A stretch of DNA of 48,919 nt. Source: Sneathiella sp. Its GTDB lineage: Bacteria; Pseudomonadota; Alphaproteobacteria; Sneathiellales; Sneathiellaceae. The stretch's first letter is position 1. Each line of letters starts with the position of its first letter. This document shows positions 1-8,688 of the stretch, in pieces. The position numbers and the translations under genes were made by a program. The notes under the pieces were generated by a model. The model was not told the DNA's origin. It saw nothing but the letters and a program-made list of their open reading frames with translations, and made no database searches. Location: the NCBI GenBank assembly GCA_017643685.1, contig JAEPMY010000011.1, positions 1-48,919 on the forward strand, given 5' to 3'.

Positions 1-158
1 AGTTGACCCATAAGGGCATCTGCAGGCGGGCAGGAGGAGCAGCCTTGTGAGGTATATAGTTCAACCACCGTGGAGGGTTGGCGAATGTCCACAGCTTGCG
101 CGGAAGTCGCGGCCAGTAATGCGGACAGGGTAGCGGCTATGGCAATGTGTTTCATCAT
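1..158 (-). CDS. DUF1223 family exported protein, 5' end only
   Basis: The reverse strand from 158 reads MMKHIAIAATLSALLAATSA and then QA-VDIRQPSTVVELYTSQG, followed by CSSCPPADALMGQ, and runs off the left edge with no stop. The first 24 or so residues form a typical Sec signal peptide, with a likely cut after the SAQA stretch. The pattern VELYTSQGCSSCPPAD is the hallmark of DUF1223, a thioredoxin-like family of secreted or periplasmic proteins of unknown role; the CxxC pair is visible. Either of two adjacent ATG codons (158 or 155) could be the start. The rest of the protein lies outside the window, so nothing more can be said about function. The gene is downstream of acnA on the same strand, separated by a hairpin. 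Confidence 0.8.
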   Translation of the reverse strand, partial: MMKHIAIAATLSALLAATSAQAVDIRQPSTVVELYTSQGCSSCPPADALMGQ

Positions 159-214
159 GCTAAATAGCCTAGCGCCAAGGGTGTTCACAGGCAATTCAAG
201 CTTCGGTGAACACA

Positions 215-244
215 GAAAGCGGCCATCTTTTGATTGCCGCTTTC
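215..244 (-). terminator. Hairpin downstream of acnA
   Basis: A perfect 9-bp inverted repeat (gaaagcggc at 215-223, gccgctttc at 236-244) with a 12-base loop lies 20 bases past the acnA stop. On the minus strand it is followed by only a weak pyrimidine stretch, so it may be a weak intrinsic terminator between acnA and the DUF1223 gene. Confidence 0.5.
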
Positions 245-263
245 TTGTTGGTGGCTTTAAGCT

Positions 264-2957
264 TTAGGCGCTTGAAAGGTCTCTAAGCACATACTGCAAA
301 ATGCCTTCGTGCCTGTAATAATCGACCTCATCGACGGTATCGATACGGCAGAGGAGATCAATAGCCTCCGATGTGCCGTCAGCCCTTGTAATGGCGCAAG
401 GCACTGTCATTCGCGGGGTAATTCCATCCTTTAATCCAGAAATGCTAACCGTTTCAGAGCCATCGAGTTGCAAGGTTTTCCGGCTTACCCCTTCAGGAAA
501 TTGCAGGGGGATAATCCCCATCCCAACAAGATTGGAGCGGTGGATGCGTTCAAAGCTTTCCGCGATGACGGCCTTGATCCCAAGAAGGCGTGTGCCCTTC
601 GCCGCCCAGTCGCGGCTGGAGCCTGTGCCGTATTCTTTACCTGCAAAGACAACCAATGGGATGCCATCTTTCTGGTATTGCATCGAGGCGTCATAAATCC
701 ATTGTTGCTCTCCGTCCGGCATATGGCGGGTGACCCCGCCTTCGGTTCCGGGGGCTAGTTCGTTGCGAAGGCGGATGTTGGCAAATGTACCGCGCATCAT
801 GACTTCATGATTTCCACGCCGAGATCCATAGGAGTTAAAATCTCTTTTCTCGACGTCATGGCTTTTCAGATATTCACCAGCTGGACTGTCTTCTTTGATG
901 ACGCCAGCAGGGGAGATATGGTCTGTGGTAACAGAATCGCCTAAAAGCGCCAGAATACGGGCGCCTTCAATATCGCTAAAGCCACCGGCTTCTTTTTTCA
1001 TACCTTCAAAGTAGGGAGGATGCTGCACGTAAGTTGAGGCGCTGTTCCAGCTATATGTTTGCCCTTCTGCAGTTTTGATGGCCTGCCAGGCTTCATCCCC
1101 GGCGAACACATTTCCATATTGTTTGACGAACATGTCGCGGCTGACGGCTTGCCGAACAGTGTCCTGGATCTCCTGATTGGATGGCCAAATGTCTTTTAGA
1201 TATACAGGGTTTCCATCTCCATCTTCACCGATGGCGTCTTTTGTGATGTCAATGTTCATGGAGCCCGCAATGGCATAAGCGACCACTAATGGGGGCGATG
1301 CCAAGTAGTTCGCTTTGGCTTGTGGGCTCACGCGTCCTTCAAAATTACGGTTACCTGAGAGGACGGAGCAGGCGACCAGATCGCCGTCGACAATTGCGTT
1401 CGCAATTGGCTCCGCCACGGGTCCAGAGTTACCGATGCAGGTCGTGCATCCATAACCGACCAGATTAAAGCCAAGAGCATCCAAGTCGTCTTGAAGGCCT
1501 GCTGTAATCAAATAGTCTGTTACAACTTTGGATCCTGGGGCCAAAGATGTTTTAACCCATGGTTTAACTTTTAGGCCTTTAGCCCGGGCGTTGCGGGCCA
1601 CTAGCCCTGCTGCGAGCATAACACTTGGATTGGACGTGTTTGTACAGGATGTGATGGCTGCGATGATTACATCACCGCTACCGATGCTATAGTCGGTGCC
1701 TGCGACTGGAATTTTTTTATTGATGCCATCCGCATTGCCGGCAAGTGTCGGCAGCGCTTCTGCGAATTCTTTGGTAGCATTTGACAGAAGAACACGATCT
1801 TGCGGCCGTTTAGGACCCGCCAGGCTTGGCTCAACGGTGGAAATATCCAATGAGAGCGTATCGGTGAAAAATGGATCCGGAGTTGTTGCATCGCGCCACA
1901 TGCCTTGGGCTTTTGCATATGCCTCAACCAGTTTGACGCGGTCTTCATCACGGGCTGTAAAGTTGAGGTAATTGATAGTTTCCTGATCAATTGGGAAAAA
2001 ACCGCATGTGGCACCATATTCGGGTGCCATATTGGCGATGGTTGCACGGTCGGCGAGGGATAATTGATCCAGACCCGGTCCATAGAATTCCACAAATTTC
2101 CCAACAACGCCTTTAGCACGAAGCATTTGCGTCACAGTCAGAACGAGGTCCGTTGCTGTTGTCCCCTCTTTCAGTTTGCCTTCCAGCTTGAAGCCGACGA
2201 CCTCTGGAACTAGCATTGAAATGGGTTGGCCCAGCATGACGGCTTCTGCTTCGATGCCGCCTACGCCCCAGCCAAGGACCGCAAGGCCGTTGACCATCGT
2301 TGTGTGGCTATCTGTACCAACCAAGGTGTCAGGGTAGGCAACCTCCTTACCGTTTTGATCTTGAGTGGCCCAAACAGTCTGGGCCAGATACTCAAGATTA
2401 ACCTGGTGGCAGATGCCCGTTCCGGGAGGGACCACCCGGAAATTATCAAAGGCTTTCTGTCCCCAACGCAGGAAAGCATACCGCTCTCCATTGCGCTGCA
2501 TTTCGAGATCAACATTTTCCTTAAAAGCGGACGCATTTCCAAATTTGTCCACCATAACCGAGTGATCGATAACCAAATCGCACTGGGCAAGCGGATTAAT
2601 TTTTGCGGGGTCGCCGCCAAGCGCCACCATTGCATCGCGCATCGCTGCCAGATCCACCACGGCGGGAACACCCGTAAAATCCTGCATCAGAACGCGGGCA
2701 GGACGATATGCAATTTCGCGGTCTGCTTTTTTCTCTTTCAGCCAATTGGCAAGTGCGGATATGTCTTCAGAGGTAACGGTTCGGCCATCTTCATGCCGAA
2801 GCAGGTTCTCCAGCAAAACCTTTAGCGAGAAAGGTAGGCGAGACATGTCGCCAAGGCCTGCTTCTTCAGCGGCTGGAATGCTGTAATAGTCGTATGATTT
2901 ACCGTCAATTTCGAGAGAACGGCGTGTTTTGAGAGTGTCTTGACCTGTTGTCGTCAA
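264..2957 (-). CDS. acnA: Aconitate hydratase A
   Basis: Aconitase isomerises citrate to isocitrate in the TCA cycle, in the cytoplasm, using a [4Fe-4S] cluster. The 897-residue length is that of the AcnA/IRP-type enzyme. The cluster ligands are visible as SCTNTSNPS (Cys438) and [13 protein letters not shown] (Cys504 and Cys507); [12 protein letters not shown] and the swivel-domain [10 protein letters not shown] follow in the C-terminal part. The start codon is TTG, chosen because an AAGGAG Shine-Dalgarno sits about 7 bases upstream on the minus strand and the encoded N-terminus ([15 protein letters not shown]) fits the family. The gene stands alone, divergent from the acyl-CoA ligase operon, with a candidate promoter at 3066-3096. 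No frameshift or missing residue was noticed. Confidence 0.97.
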   Translation of the reverse strand: MTTTGQDTLKTRRSLEIDGKSYDYYSIPAAEEAGLGDMSRLPFSLKVLLENLLRHEDGRTVTSEDISALANWLKEKKADREIAYRPARVLMQDFTGVPAVVDLAAMRDAMVALGGDPAKINPLAQCDLVIDHSVMVDKFGNASAFKENVDLEMQRNGERYAFLRWGQKAFDNFRVVPPGTGICHQVNLEYLAQTVWATQDQNGKEVAYPDTLVGTDSHTTMVNGLAVLGWGVGGIEAEAVMLGQPISMLVPEVVGFKLEGKLKEGTTATDLVLTVTQMLRAKGVVGKFVEFYGPGLDQLSLADRATIANMAPEYGATCGFFPIDQETINYLNFTARDEDRVKLVEAYAKAQGMWRDATTPDPFFTDTLSLDISTVEPSLAGPKRPQDRVLLSNATKEFAEALPTLAGNADGINKKIPVAGTDYSIGSGDVIIAAITSCTNTSNPSVMLAAGLVARNARAKGLKVKPWVKTSLAPGSKVVTDYLITAGLQDDLDALGFNLVGYGCTTCIGNSGPVAEPIANAIVDGDLVACSVLSGNRNFEGRVSPQAKANYLASPPLVVAYAIAGSMNIDITKDAIGEDGDGNPVYLKDIWPSNQEIQDTVRQAVSRDMFVKQYGNVFAGDEAWQAIKTAEGQTYSWNSASTYVQHPPYFEGMKKEAGGFSDIEGARILALLGDSVTTDHISPAGVIKEDSPAGEYLKSHDVEKRDFNSYGSRRGNHEVMMRGTFANIRLRNELAPGTEGGVTRHMPDGEQQWIYDASMQYQKDGIPLVVFAGKEYGTGSSRDWAAKGTRLLGIKAVIAESFERIHRSNLVGMGIIPLQFPEGVSRKTLQLDGSETVSISGLKDGITPRMTVPCAITRADGTSEAIDLLCRIDTVDEVDYYRHEGILQYVLRDLSSA

Positions 2958-3065
2958 CGCTTCGCTCCTTGCTCAGGGTGGGGAACGTGATTTATCCCGT
3001 TTCCTCAATCATATATGTCTGATTATTGATCATTTTAGATCTGAACTGAAAAATTCACTTTTTGT

Positions 3066-3096
3066 ATTATAGATTAACTAAATCGGAATGAGTCAA
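3066..3096 (-). promoter_or_regulatory. Candidate acnA promoter
   Basis: On the minus strand TTGACT (3091-3096) is followed, after 19 bases, by a perfect TATAAT (3066-3071). The spacer is longer than ideal. It would give a 5' UTR of about 100 bases before the TTG start of acnA. Confidence 0.4.
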
Positions 3097-3270
3097 ATTT
3101 GTAGAAAGTGCATTATCCGACATCCGATTCATTTGCGCACAAACAGTAGCGGAAAGCTTAAGATTCGGATTTGTCGTGATGCGTTTATTGTCTGAGCTCA
3201 ATACCCGCCAGATACCAACCTAACAAACGTTTTATTTATATAATAGTTGCGCAACAATAGTGGTTTTCTG

Positions 3271-3296
3271 AAATTAAACTAACCATTGTTTAATTT
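3271..3296. repeat. 9-bp inverted repeat, possible operator
   Basis: aaattaaac (3271-3279) and gtttaattt (3288-3296) are perfect reverse complements around an 8-base spacer. The size and symmetry suit a dimeric regulator site, but the surroundings are so AT-rich that chance is possible. Confidence 0.35.
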
Positions 3297-3546
3297 AACA
3301 AATAATTTGAGATATTTCGTATCATGAATAATTAATATTAAGAAAAACTTCGTATAGTTTGTTTGTTAGAGTTATAAGTTCATAAATTTCATAATTCAGA
3401 AGATGGGTAATTGTCTATTAAAAGACTTCATTTTATATATTAAATACTCACCATTAAATGCTTTACTTTATATACAAACGCTTGTTTTTTTTATTTATTA
3501 CGATTTTGCCAGTTTTTTGGGGGTTTTAGGGGCGATTTAGCCAAAT

Positions 3547-3590
3547 GGTCAACTATTTTCACTTGACCTGCGTTATCTTATTTGATTAAT
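3547..3590 (+). promoter_or_regulatory. Candidate promoter of the acyl-CoA ligase/liv operon with overlapping inverted repeat
   Basis: TTGACC (3563-3568) is followed after 16 bases by ATTAAT (3585-3590), a modest sigma70-like match. The -35 box is also the right arm of a perfect 6-bp inverted repeat, ggtcaa (3547-3552) with ttgacc (3563-3568) and a 10-base spacer, so a repressor or activator bound there would contact the promoter. Transcription from here would leave a leader of about 190 bases. Confidence 0.35.
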
Positions 3591-3652
3591 GACGAGGTAA
3601 GGTTCGCAAAGAAACCGCCAAGAGGTCCCAAAAAAAGGGGCCCGATAATAAA

Positions 3653-3783
3653 CAGGGAGTAAACGTGTGTATTAGGCTTTGTCTCCATTTAACGGGAGAC
3701 GTGCGTCCTGTATCTGGCTAACCGAGCCCTCGTTATTCCCTGATGCTTAAAATAATTATGTGCTGTTTTGGGAATGCAGGGAG
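3653..3783 (+). promoter_or_regulatory. Duplicated Shine-Dalgarno with intervening anti-Shine-Dalgarno
   Basis: The same heptamer CAGGGAG occurs at 3653-3659, before the candidate leader ORF, and at 3777-3783, before the acyl-CoA ligase ATG. TTCCCTG at 3736-3742 can pair with either copy (six Watson-Crick pairs plus one G-U). Two local hairpins also occur, at 3624-3642 (ggtccc/ggggcc, loop of seven A) and 3681-3700 (gtctcc/ggagac). The layout resembles translational attenuation; this is inference from sequence only. Confidence 0.35.
3665..3721 (+). CDS. Candidate 18-codon leader peptide
   Basis: A short frame opens at GTG 3665, five bases after the Shine-Dalgarno-like AGGGAG (3654-3659), and ends at TAA 3719-3721. 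It would encode (V/M)CIRLCLHLTGDVRPVSG. It is too short to judge by codon use and matches no peptide I can name. Its position inside the leader of the acyl-CoA ligase operon, upstream of an anti-Shine-Dalgarno sequence, is the main reason to list it. It may be chance. Confidence 0.25.
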   Translation: MCIRLCLHLTGDVRPVSG

Positions 3784-3786
3784 CCT

Positions 3787-5742
3787 ATGACGAATAAAGA
3801 ACAGGAATTTGATACCTTTCCAAAGCTGATCCGACGTAACGCGGATGTCCGTCCGGATCGTCCTGCTTACCGAGAAAAGGAATATGGTATCTGGCAAACA
3901 TATACGTGGAAAGACGTGTATGAGAACTCACGCTCGCTTGCCCTTGGTCTAGTAGATCTTGGAATGCAGCGAGGCGATACGGTCGCCATTATCGGGTCCA
4001 ACCGCCCTCAGCTATACTGGGTATTCGCTGCGGCGCAGGCTGTTGGCGGGCTTCCTGTCCCGATTTATCAGGATGGTGTGGCTGACGAAATTCAGTTCGT
4101 TTTGGAACATGCTGAGGCGAAATTTGTTTTCTGTGAAGATCAGGAGCAAGTTGATAAGGTTTTGTCTGTCATCGACAAGTGTCCGAACATTCGCTACCTG
4201 ATCTATGAAGATGACCGGGGCATGCGCCACTACAAGCAGCCAAACGTTAAATCCTACAAAGATGTGCAGGCGCAAGGCGCGGCATATGATCAGAAAAACG
4301 CTGTTTTCTTTGATGCTGAGGTTAATAAAGGCAAGGCAGACGATATTGCGACGATCATGTACACATCTGGTACAACGGGCCGTCCGAAAGGCGTTATGCT
4401 CAGCTTCCGTAATATGGGTGAGGCTGGCCGTCTTTCCGTTGAATTCGAAAACCTGACTGAAAATGAGAAAGTTCTCTCTTACCTGCCAATGGCGTGGGTT
4501 GGTGATCATCTTTTCTCTTATTCTCAGGCTTCCACGGCAGGCTTCTCTGTGAACTGTCCGGAAAATGCGGAAACGGTTCTGACGGACTTGCGTGAGATTG
4601 GTCCAACCTATTATTTTGCTCCGCCAGCGATCTTCGAAAATTTGCTGACCCAGATGATGATCCGTATCGAGGATGCGAGCGCCATCAAGCAGAAAATGTT
4701 CCACTATTTTGTGGATGTGGCGAAAAAATGCGGTGTTGAGATTATGGAAGGAAAGCCAGTTTCTTTCATGGATCGCATTAAATACGCGATTGGAGATATT
4801 CTGGTTTATGGCCCGCTGAAAAACACACTTGGCTTCAGTCAGATTCGTGTTGCTTATACAGCTGGCGCGCCAATGGGTCCGGAAGTTTTCAAGTTTTACC
4901 GGTCTTTAGGCATCAACCTGAAGCAGCTATATGGTCAGACTGAAAGCTGCGCCTATGTCTGTATTCAGAACGACAGAGACGTGCGTCCTGACACAGTTGG
5001 TCCACCAGCTCCTGGGTGCGAGATCAAAATCGATGACGCAACAGGGGAAGTAATGTTCAAGAGCCCTGGCACATTTGTTGGCTACTACAAGAACGATGAA
5101 GCGACAAAAGAAACCAAGGATCCAGATGGATGGGTTCACACAGGTGACGCTGGCATTATGACGGATGATGGTCAGCTGAAAGTTATCGATCGTGCGAAAG
5201 ACGTTGGCAAATTGACTGACGGTACTTTGTTCGCGCCACAATATATTGAGAACAAGCTGAAATTCTTCCCGTTCATTTCCGAGGCTGTCTGTCATGGTCA
5301 TGAGCGTGATACGGTAACAGCTTTTATCAATATTGATCTTGAAGCTGTAGGTAACTGGGCAGAACGGCGCGGTATTTCCTATACAAGTTATCAGGATCTG
5401 GCGAACCGCGATGAAGTATACGCACAGATCAAAGAATGCGTTGAGCAGGTTAATAAAGACCTTGCCATTGATAGTGAATTGGCAGGTGCTCAGATAAGTC
5501 GTTTCCTAGTGCTGCCAAAAGCGCTGGATGCGGATGACGGTGAATTGACGCGGACACGTAAGGTGCGTCGTCGGATTATCGCTGAGCGTTATGAAACTCT
5601 TATCAACGCTTTGTTCAGCAACGTAGAGACAGTGGATATTGAATCACAGATGACTTTCGAGGATGGCCGTCAAGGTACTTTGAAAGCAACCGTGAAAGTC
5701 CGCGATGCCGATACTTATCCGGCAATGCGTGCCGCGTCTTAA
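3787..5742 (+). CDS. AMP-forming long-chain acyl-CoA synthetase-like ligase
   Basis: An adenylate-forming enzyme that would activate a carboxylic acid to its CoA thioester using ATP. The phosphate-loop motif IMYTSGTTGRPKGVML lies near residues 190-205; QLYGQTE (adenine-binding), GWVHTGDAG and the hinge KVIDRAKD follow in the usual order. At 651 residues it fits the FAA1/long-chain ligase group rather than shorter ligases. I place the start at ATG 3787, after CAGGGAG; an in-frame GTG at 3760 has no ribosome binding site. The liv genes follow at 21-64 base spacings, so the ligase probably activates what the transporter brings in. The substrate is not readable from sequence: a fatty, aromatic or branched acid are all possible. 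Confidence 0.88.
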   Translation: MTNKEQEFDTFPKLIRRNADVRPDRPAYREKEYGIWQTYTWKDVYENSRSLALGLVDLGMQRGDTVAIIGSNRPQLYWVFAAAQAVGGLPVPIYQDGVADEIQFVLEHAEAKFVFCEDQEQVDKVLSVIDKCPNIRYLIYEDDRGMRHYKQPNVKSYKDVQAQGAAYDQKNAVFFDAEVNKGKADDIATIMYTSGTTGRPKGVMLSFRNMGEAGRLSVEFENLTENEKVLSYLPMAWVGDHLFSYSQASTAGFSVNCPENAETVLTDLREIGPTYYFAPPAIFENLLTQMMIRIEDASAIKQKMFHYFVDVAKKCGVEIMEGKPVSFMDRIKYAIGDILVYGPLKNTLGFSQIRVAYTAGAPMGPEVFKFYRSLGINLKQLYGQTESCAYVCIQNDRDVRPDTVGPPAPGCEIKIDDATGEVMFKSPGTFVGYYKNDEATKETKDPDGWVHTGDAGIMTDDGQLKVIDRAKDVGKLTDGTLFAPQYIENKLKFFPFISEAVCHGHERDTVTAFINIDLEAVGNWAERRGISYTSYQDLANRDEVYAQIKECVEQVNKDLAIDSELAGAQISRFLVLPKALDADDGELTRTRKVRRRIIAERYETLINALFSNVETVDIESQMTFEDGRQGTLKATVKVRDADTYPAMRAAS

Positions 5743-5763
5743 TTTGCAGGGACTTAATACAGA

Positions 5764-6555
5764 ATGACATATCAAGATGTAAAACCGGGTGAAGTCCTTC
5801 TTGCAGTGGACAATATCAGCCTGTCTTTTGGAGCGGTTCGCGCCATTTCTGATGTTAGCTTTGACATCAATAAAGGTGAAATCCGCGCCATTATCGGCCC
5901 GAACGGTGCCGGTAAGACATCCATGCTGAACTGCATCAACGGCTTTTATCACCCCCAGCAGGGTACAATTACCTACAAAGGTCAGAAGCGTAGCGCTATG
6001 AAGCCGTATGAAGCTGCGGCGCAGGGCATCGCACGTACGTTCCAGAACGTGGCGCTCTTCAAGGGGATGTCTACGCTGGACAATATTATGACGGGGCGGA
6101 ACCTGAAAATGAAGTCAGGGATCTTCTCTTCCATGCTTTGGTATGGTGGCGCACAGAAAGAAGAGCTGGAGCACCGCCGTTACGTAGAAGACATTATCGA
6201 CTTCCTCGAAATTCAGGCGATCCGTAAAACGCCAGTTGGCCGTCTTCCATACGGTTTGCAAAAACGTGTGGAGCTGGGACGCGCCCTTGCCGCTGAACCA
6301 GAACTTCTACTTCTGGATGAGCCAATGGCTGGTATGAACCTCGAAGAGAAAGAGGATATGTGCCGCTTTATTCTGGATGTGAACGACGAATTTGGAACAA
6401 CAATCTGTCTGATTGAACATGACATGGGCGTGGTGATGGATATCTCCGACCGGGTTATGGTTCTCGATTATGGCGGGAAGATCGGCGACGGTGTCCCTGC
6501 AGAAGTTCGCGCTAATCAACAAGTTATCGACGCCTATCTGGGCGGCGGTCATTAA
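5764..6555 (+). CDS. livG: Branched-chain amino acid-type ABC transporter ATPase LivG
   Basis: Cytoplasmic ATP-hydrolysing subunit of a HAAT-type ABC importer. The Walker A is GPNGAGKTS, the signature region reads LPYGLQKRVELGRALA, and the Walker B is LLLLDEPMAGMN. Phe-Gln Q-loop (RTFQNVALF) and the H-loop (CLIEHDMGVVM) are present. At 263 residues it has the usual LivG length, and the insertion after the Q-loop is typical of LivG as against LivF. It follows the acyl-CoA ligase and is followed by the two permeases and a second ATPase, so the complex is complete. The substrate may be an organic acid rather than an amino acid, given the two ligases in the operon. Confidence 0.92.
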   Translation: MTYQDVKPGEVLLAVDNISLSFGAVRAISDVSFDINKGEIRAIIGPNGAGKTSMLNCINGFYHPQQGTITYKGQKRSAMKPYEAAAQGIARTFQNVALFKGMSTLDNIMTGRNLKMKSGIFSSMLWYGGAQKEELEHRRYVEDIIDFLEIQAIRKTPVGRLPYGLQKRVELGRALAAEPELLLLDEPMAGMNLEEKEDMCRFILDVNDEFGTTICLIEHDMGVVMDISDRVMVLDYGGKIGDGVPAEVRANQQVIDAYLGGGH

Positions 6556-6576
6556 TCCGGAAACAGGAGATATCCA

Positions 6577-7482
6577 ATGGAAGACATGATGTATGAACTT
6601 TTGTTCTTCTTAGAGGTCCTGTTCAGCGGTTTGTTGACAGGTACTCTTTACTCACTCGTTGCGCTTGGCTTTGTGCTGATCTTTAAAGCCTCTGGCGTAT
6701 TTAACTTTGCGCAAGGCGCGATGATGCTCTTTGCAGCCCTCAGCCTGGTAGGTTTCCAGGAAATGCTGGGTGTTCACTGGACGATTGCCTTTGTTCTGAC
6801 CGTTGCTTTGATGGTGGTGGTTGCCTGGTGTATTGAGAAGTTTGTCCTTGGAAAGCTGGTCAATCAGGAGGGGATTATCCTCTTTATGGCGACGATCGGT
6901 ATTACCTTCTTCCTGGATGGTTTTGGACAGACAATCTGGGGCAGTGACATTAAGACGCTCGATATTGGACTGCCAACTGGTTCTATTGACTTGGGCGGCA
7001 TTTTTGTCGATCGGCTTGAACTGGTCGCTGGATTGACAGCTGCAGCCCTTGTTGTAAGCCTCGCAATCTTCTTCAACAAAACAAAAATTGGCCGAGCTCT
7101 TCGGGCGGTGGCGGATGACCACCAGGCAGCGATGTCCGTGGGTATTTCCCTTCGGACTATCTGGATCATTGTTTGGTCTGTTGCGGGTGTTGTTGGTCTT
7201 GTTGCCGGTATTATGTGGGGCTCCAAGCTTGGTGTGCAGTTCAGTCTGACATTGCTGGCTTTGAAAGCTCTTCCTGTTCTGATGTTGGGTGGCTTTACCT
7301 CTATCCCAGGCGCGATCATTGGTGGTCTGATCATCGGTGCAGGTGAAAAACTTGCCGAGATTTACATTGGCCCATTTGTTGGCGGCGCTATTGAAAACTG
7401 GTTCGCTTACATGCTCGCAATGGCCTTCCTGCTGGTTCGTCCGCAGGGTCTGTTCGGTGAAAAGATTATTGAGAGGGTTTAA
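6577..7482 (+). CDS. livH: ABC transporter permease LivH
   Basis: Inner-membrane permease of the same importer. The 301 residues are almost wholly hydrophobic segments, beginning with LFSGLLTGTLYSLVALGFVL and including the LivH-typical GVFNFAQGAMM near residue 45, plus the EAA-like cytoplasmic loop GRALRAVADDHQAA. A CAGGAGA ribosome binding site lies 7 bases before the ATG. It is followed by livM after 5 bases, so the two permeases are probably translated together. It pairs with LivM to form the membrane channel. Confidence 0.92.
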   Translation: MEDMMYELLFFLEVLFSGLLTGTLYSLVALGFVLIFKASGVFNFAQGAMMLFAALSLVGFQEMLGVHWTIAFVLTVALMVVVAWCIEKFVLGKLVNQEGIILFMATIGITFFLDGFGQTIWGSDIKTLDIGLPTGSIDLGGIFVDRLELVAGLTAAALVVSLAIFFNKTKIGRALRAVADDHQAAMSVGISLRTIWIIVWSVAGVVGLVAGIMWGSKLGVQFSLTLLALKALPVLMLGGFTSIPGAIIGGLIIGAGEKLAEIYIGPFVGGAIENWFAYMLAMAFLLVRPQGLFGEKIIERV

Positions 7483-7487
7483 GGTCA

Positions 7488-8573
7488 ATGTTTTATCGTG
7501 AAGCTGGACAGTTTAAGTCCTCTTATAAAGAAGATCAGGCTATTTTCCCGATCCTGCAGGATCGGGTCGGAATTGCAGCGATCCTTCTGTTTGCTTATAT
7601 CGCCATTCCATTTGTAATGAGTGATTACCTGATCGGTGCGATTATGACACCGTTCCTGATCCTCGCGTTGGCGGCAATTGGTCTGAACATTCTAACCGGA
7701 TATGCCGGTCAGATTTCACTAGGTACTGGTGCCTTTATGGCGGTTGGTGCGTTCTCTGCTTATAAGTTCGCAACTTTCTCCATTATGTTAGGGGGTGCCG
7801 AGGCAACATTGCCGCTGGTGGTTACAATCCTGCTAGCAGGTGTTGTAACAGCGATCGTCGGTATCATGTTCGGTATTCCAAGTCTCCGCATTAAAGGGTT
7901 TTATCTTGCGGTAGCAACCCTTGCGGCTCAGTTCTTTATTGAGTGGCTACTGGTTAAAGTGGGTTGGTTCACAAACTACAGCCCATCCGGTGTGATTACG
8001 GCACCGCCACTGGTGATCCTCGGTTTCGAATTTAATACACCAGCAGAGAAATACCTGTTCACATTGACTTTTGTGGCTGCGATGGCGTTGCTGGCGAAGA
8101 ACTTGGTTCGTAGTCATATTGGACGTGGTTGGATGGCGATCCGGGACATGGACATTGCCGCCGAGATTATTGGCTTCCGTCCATTGCAGACAAAACTTTC
8201 CGCCTTTGCGGTCAGCTCTTTCTTCTGTGGTGTCGCGGGTGCGCTCTGGGCGTTTGTCCACCTTGGTACGGTTGAGCCAGAAGCGTTTGGTATTAACCGC
8301 TCTTTTGCCATCCTGTTCATGGTGATCATTGGTGGTATGGGCAGTATCCTTGGGTCCTTCATTGGGGCTGCCTTCATCACACTGCTGCCAATTTTCTTGA
8401 ATAACGTACCACCACTGATCGGTTGGAACATCGGCGTGGATATGATTGCCCACCTAGAATTTATGATCTTTGGTGTGCTGATCATCTTCTTCTTGATTGT
8501 AGAGCCACATGGCCTTGCAAGATTGTGGACTATCGGTAAGGAAAAACTGAGATCCTGGCCGTTTCCATATTGA
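7488..8573 (+). CDS. livM: ABC transporter permease LivM
   Basis: Second inner-membrane permease of the importer, 361 residues with about ten hydrophobic segments. LivM features include LNILTGYAGQISLGTGAFMA and GRGWMAIRDMDIAAEIIG, the latter being the loop that meets the ATPase. The N-terminal 30 residues are hydrophilic and precede the first membrane segment, as is common in LivM. An AAGG element just before the ATG serves as ribosome binding site. The gene is followed by a 115-base gap with a hairpin before the binding-protein gene. Confidence 0.92.
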   Translation: MFYREAGQFKSSYKEDQAIFPILQDRVGIAAILLFAYIAIPFVMSDYLIGAIMTPFLILALAAIGLNILTGYAGQISLGTGAFMAVGAFSAYKFATFSIMLGGAEATLPLVVTILLAGVVTAIVGIMFGIPSLRIKGFYLAVATLAAQFFIEWLLVKVGWFTNYSPSGVITAPPLVILGFEFNTPAEKYLFTLTFVAAMALLAKNLVRSHIGRGWMAIRDMDIAAEIIGFRPLQTKLSAFAVSSFFCGVAGALWAFVHLGTVEPEAFGINRSFAILFMVIIGGMGSILGSFIGAAFITLLPIFLNNVPPLIGWNIGVDMIAHLEFMIFGVLIIFFLIVEPHGLARLWTIGKEKLRSWPFPY

Positions 8574-8586
8574 TCTGTCGCCCGAA

Positions 8587-8613
8587 GACGGTCAGAGTAA
8601 ATATCTGGCCGTC
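8587..8613 (+). promoter_or_regulatory. Intercistronic hairpin before the binding-protein gene
   Basis: gacggtcaga (8587-8596) pairs with tctggccgtc (8604-8613) over 10 bp, with one G-U and a 7-base loop. No T-run follows, so it is more likely an mRNA processing or stabilising element than a terminator; binding proteins are usually made in excess over their permeases. Confidence 0.4.
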
Positions 8614-8688
8614 ATAAGGGAGACGGCACTTCATCTCTTGGCGATTGGGATATCGCGCTTAAACAAGGGTAACTCTGGGAGGAAAAAT

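Larger units (their letters stand above)
2958..3786. other. 829-base AT-rich divergent intergenic region
   Basis: No convincing long gene lies here. From about 3000 to 3540 the sequence is strikingly AT-rich, unlike all the rest of the window. It holds a candidate acnA promoter (3066-3096), a 9-bp inverted repeat (3271-3296), a 10-bp palindrome gttgcgcaac (3246-3255), and a short TetR-operator-like element acaaacgcttgt (3474-3485). The last 220 bases return to normal composition and contain a rightward promoter candidate and a leader of about 190 bases before the acyl-CoA ligase, described separately. Confidence 0.6.

Noticed and set aside
3474-3485. TetR-type operator acaaacgcttgt as a stand-alone feature
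   Set aside because: Only 4 bp per arm are complementary and the flanks do not extend the symmetry; mentioned only within the gap description.
3760-3786. Upstream GTG start for the acyl-CoA ligase
   Set aside because: No Shine-Dalgarno before it, and it would place the obvious CAGGGAG inside the coding sequence.
6652-7488. 278-codon frame antisense to livH
   Set aside because: Mirror of the membrane protein's codons: Asn, His and Gln-rich, without hydrophobic or known segments.
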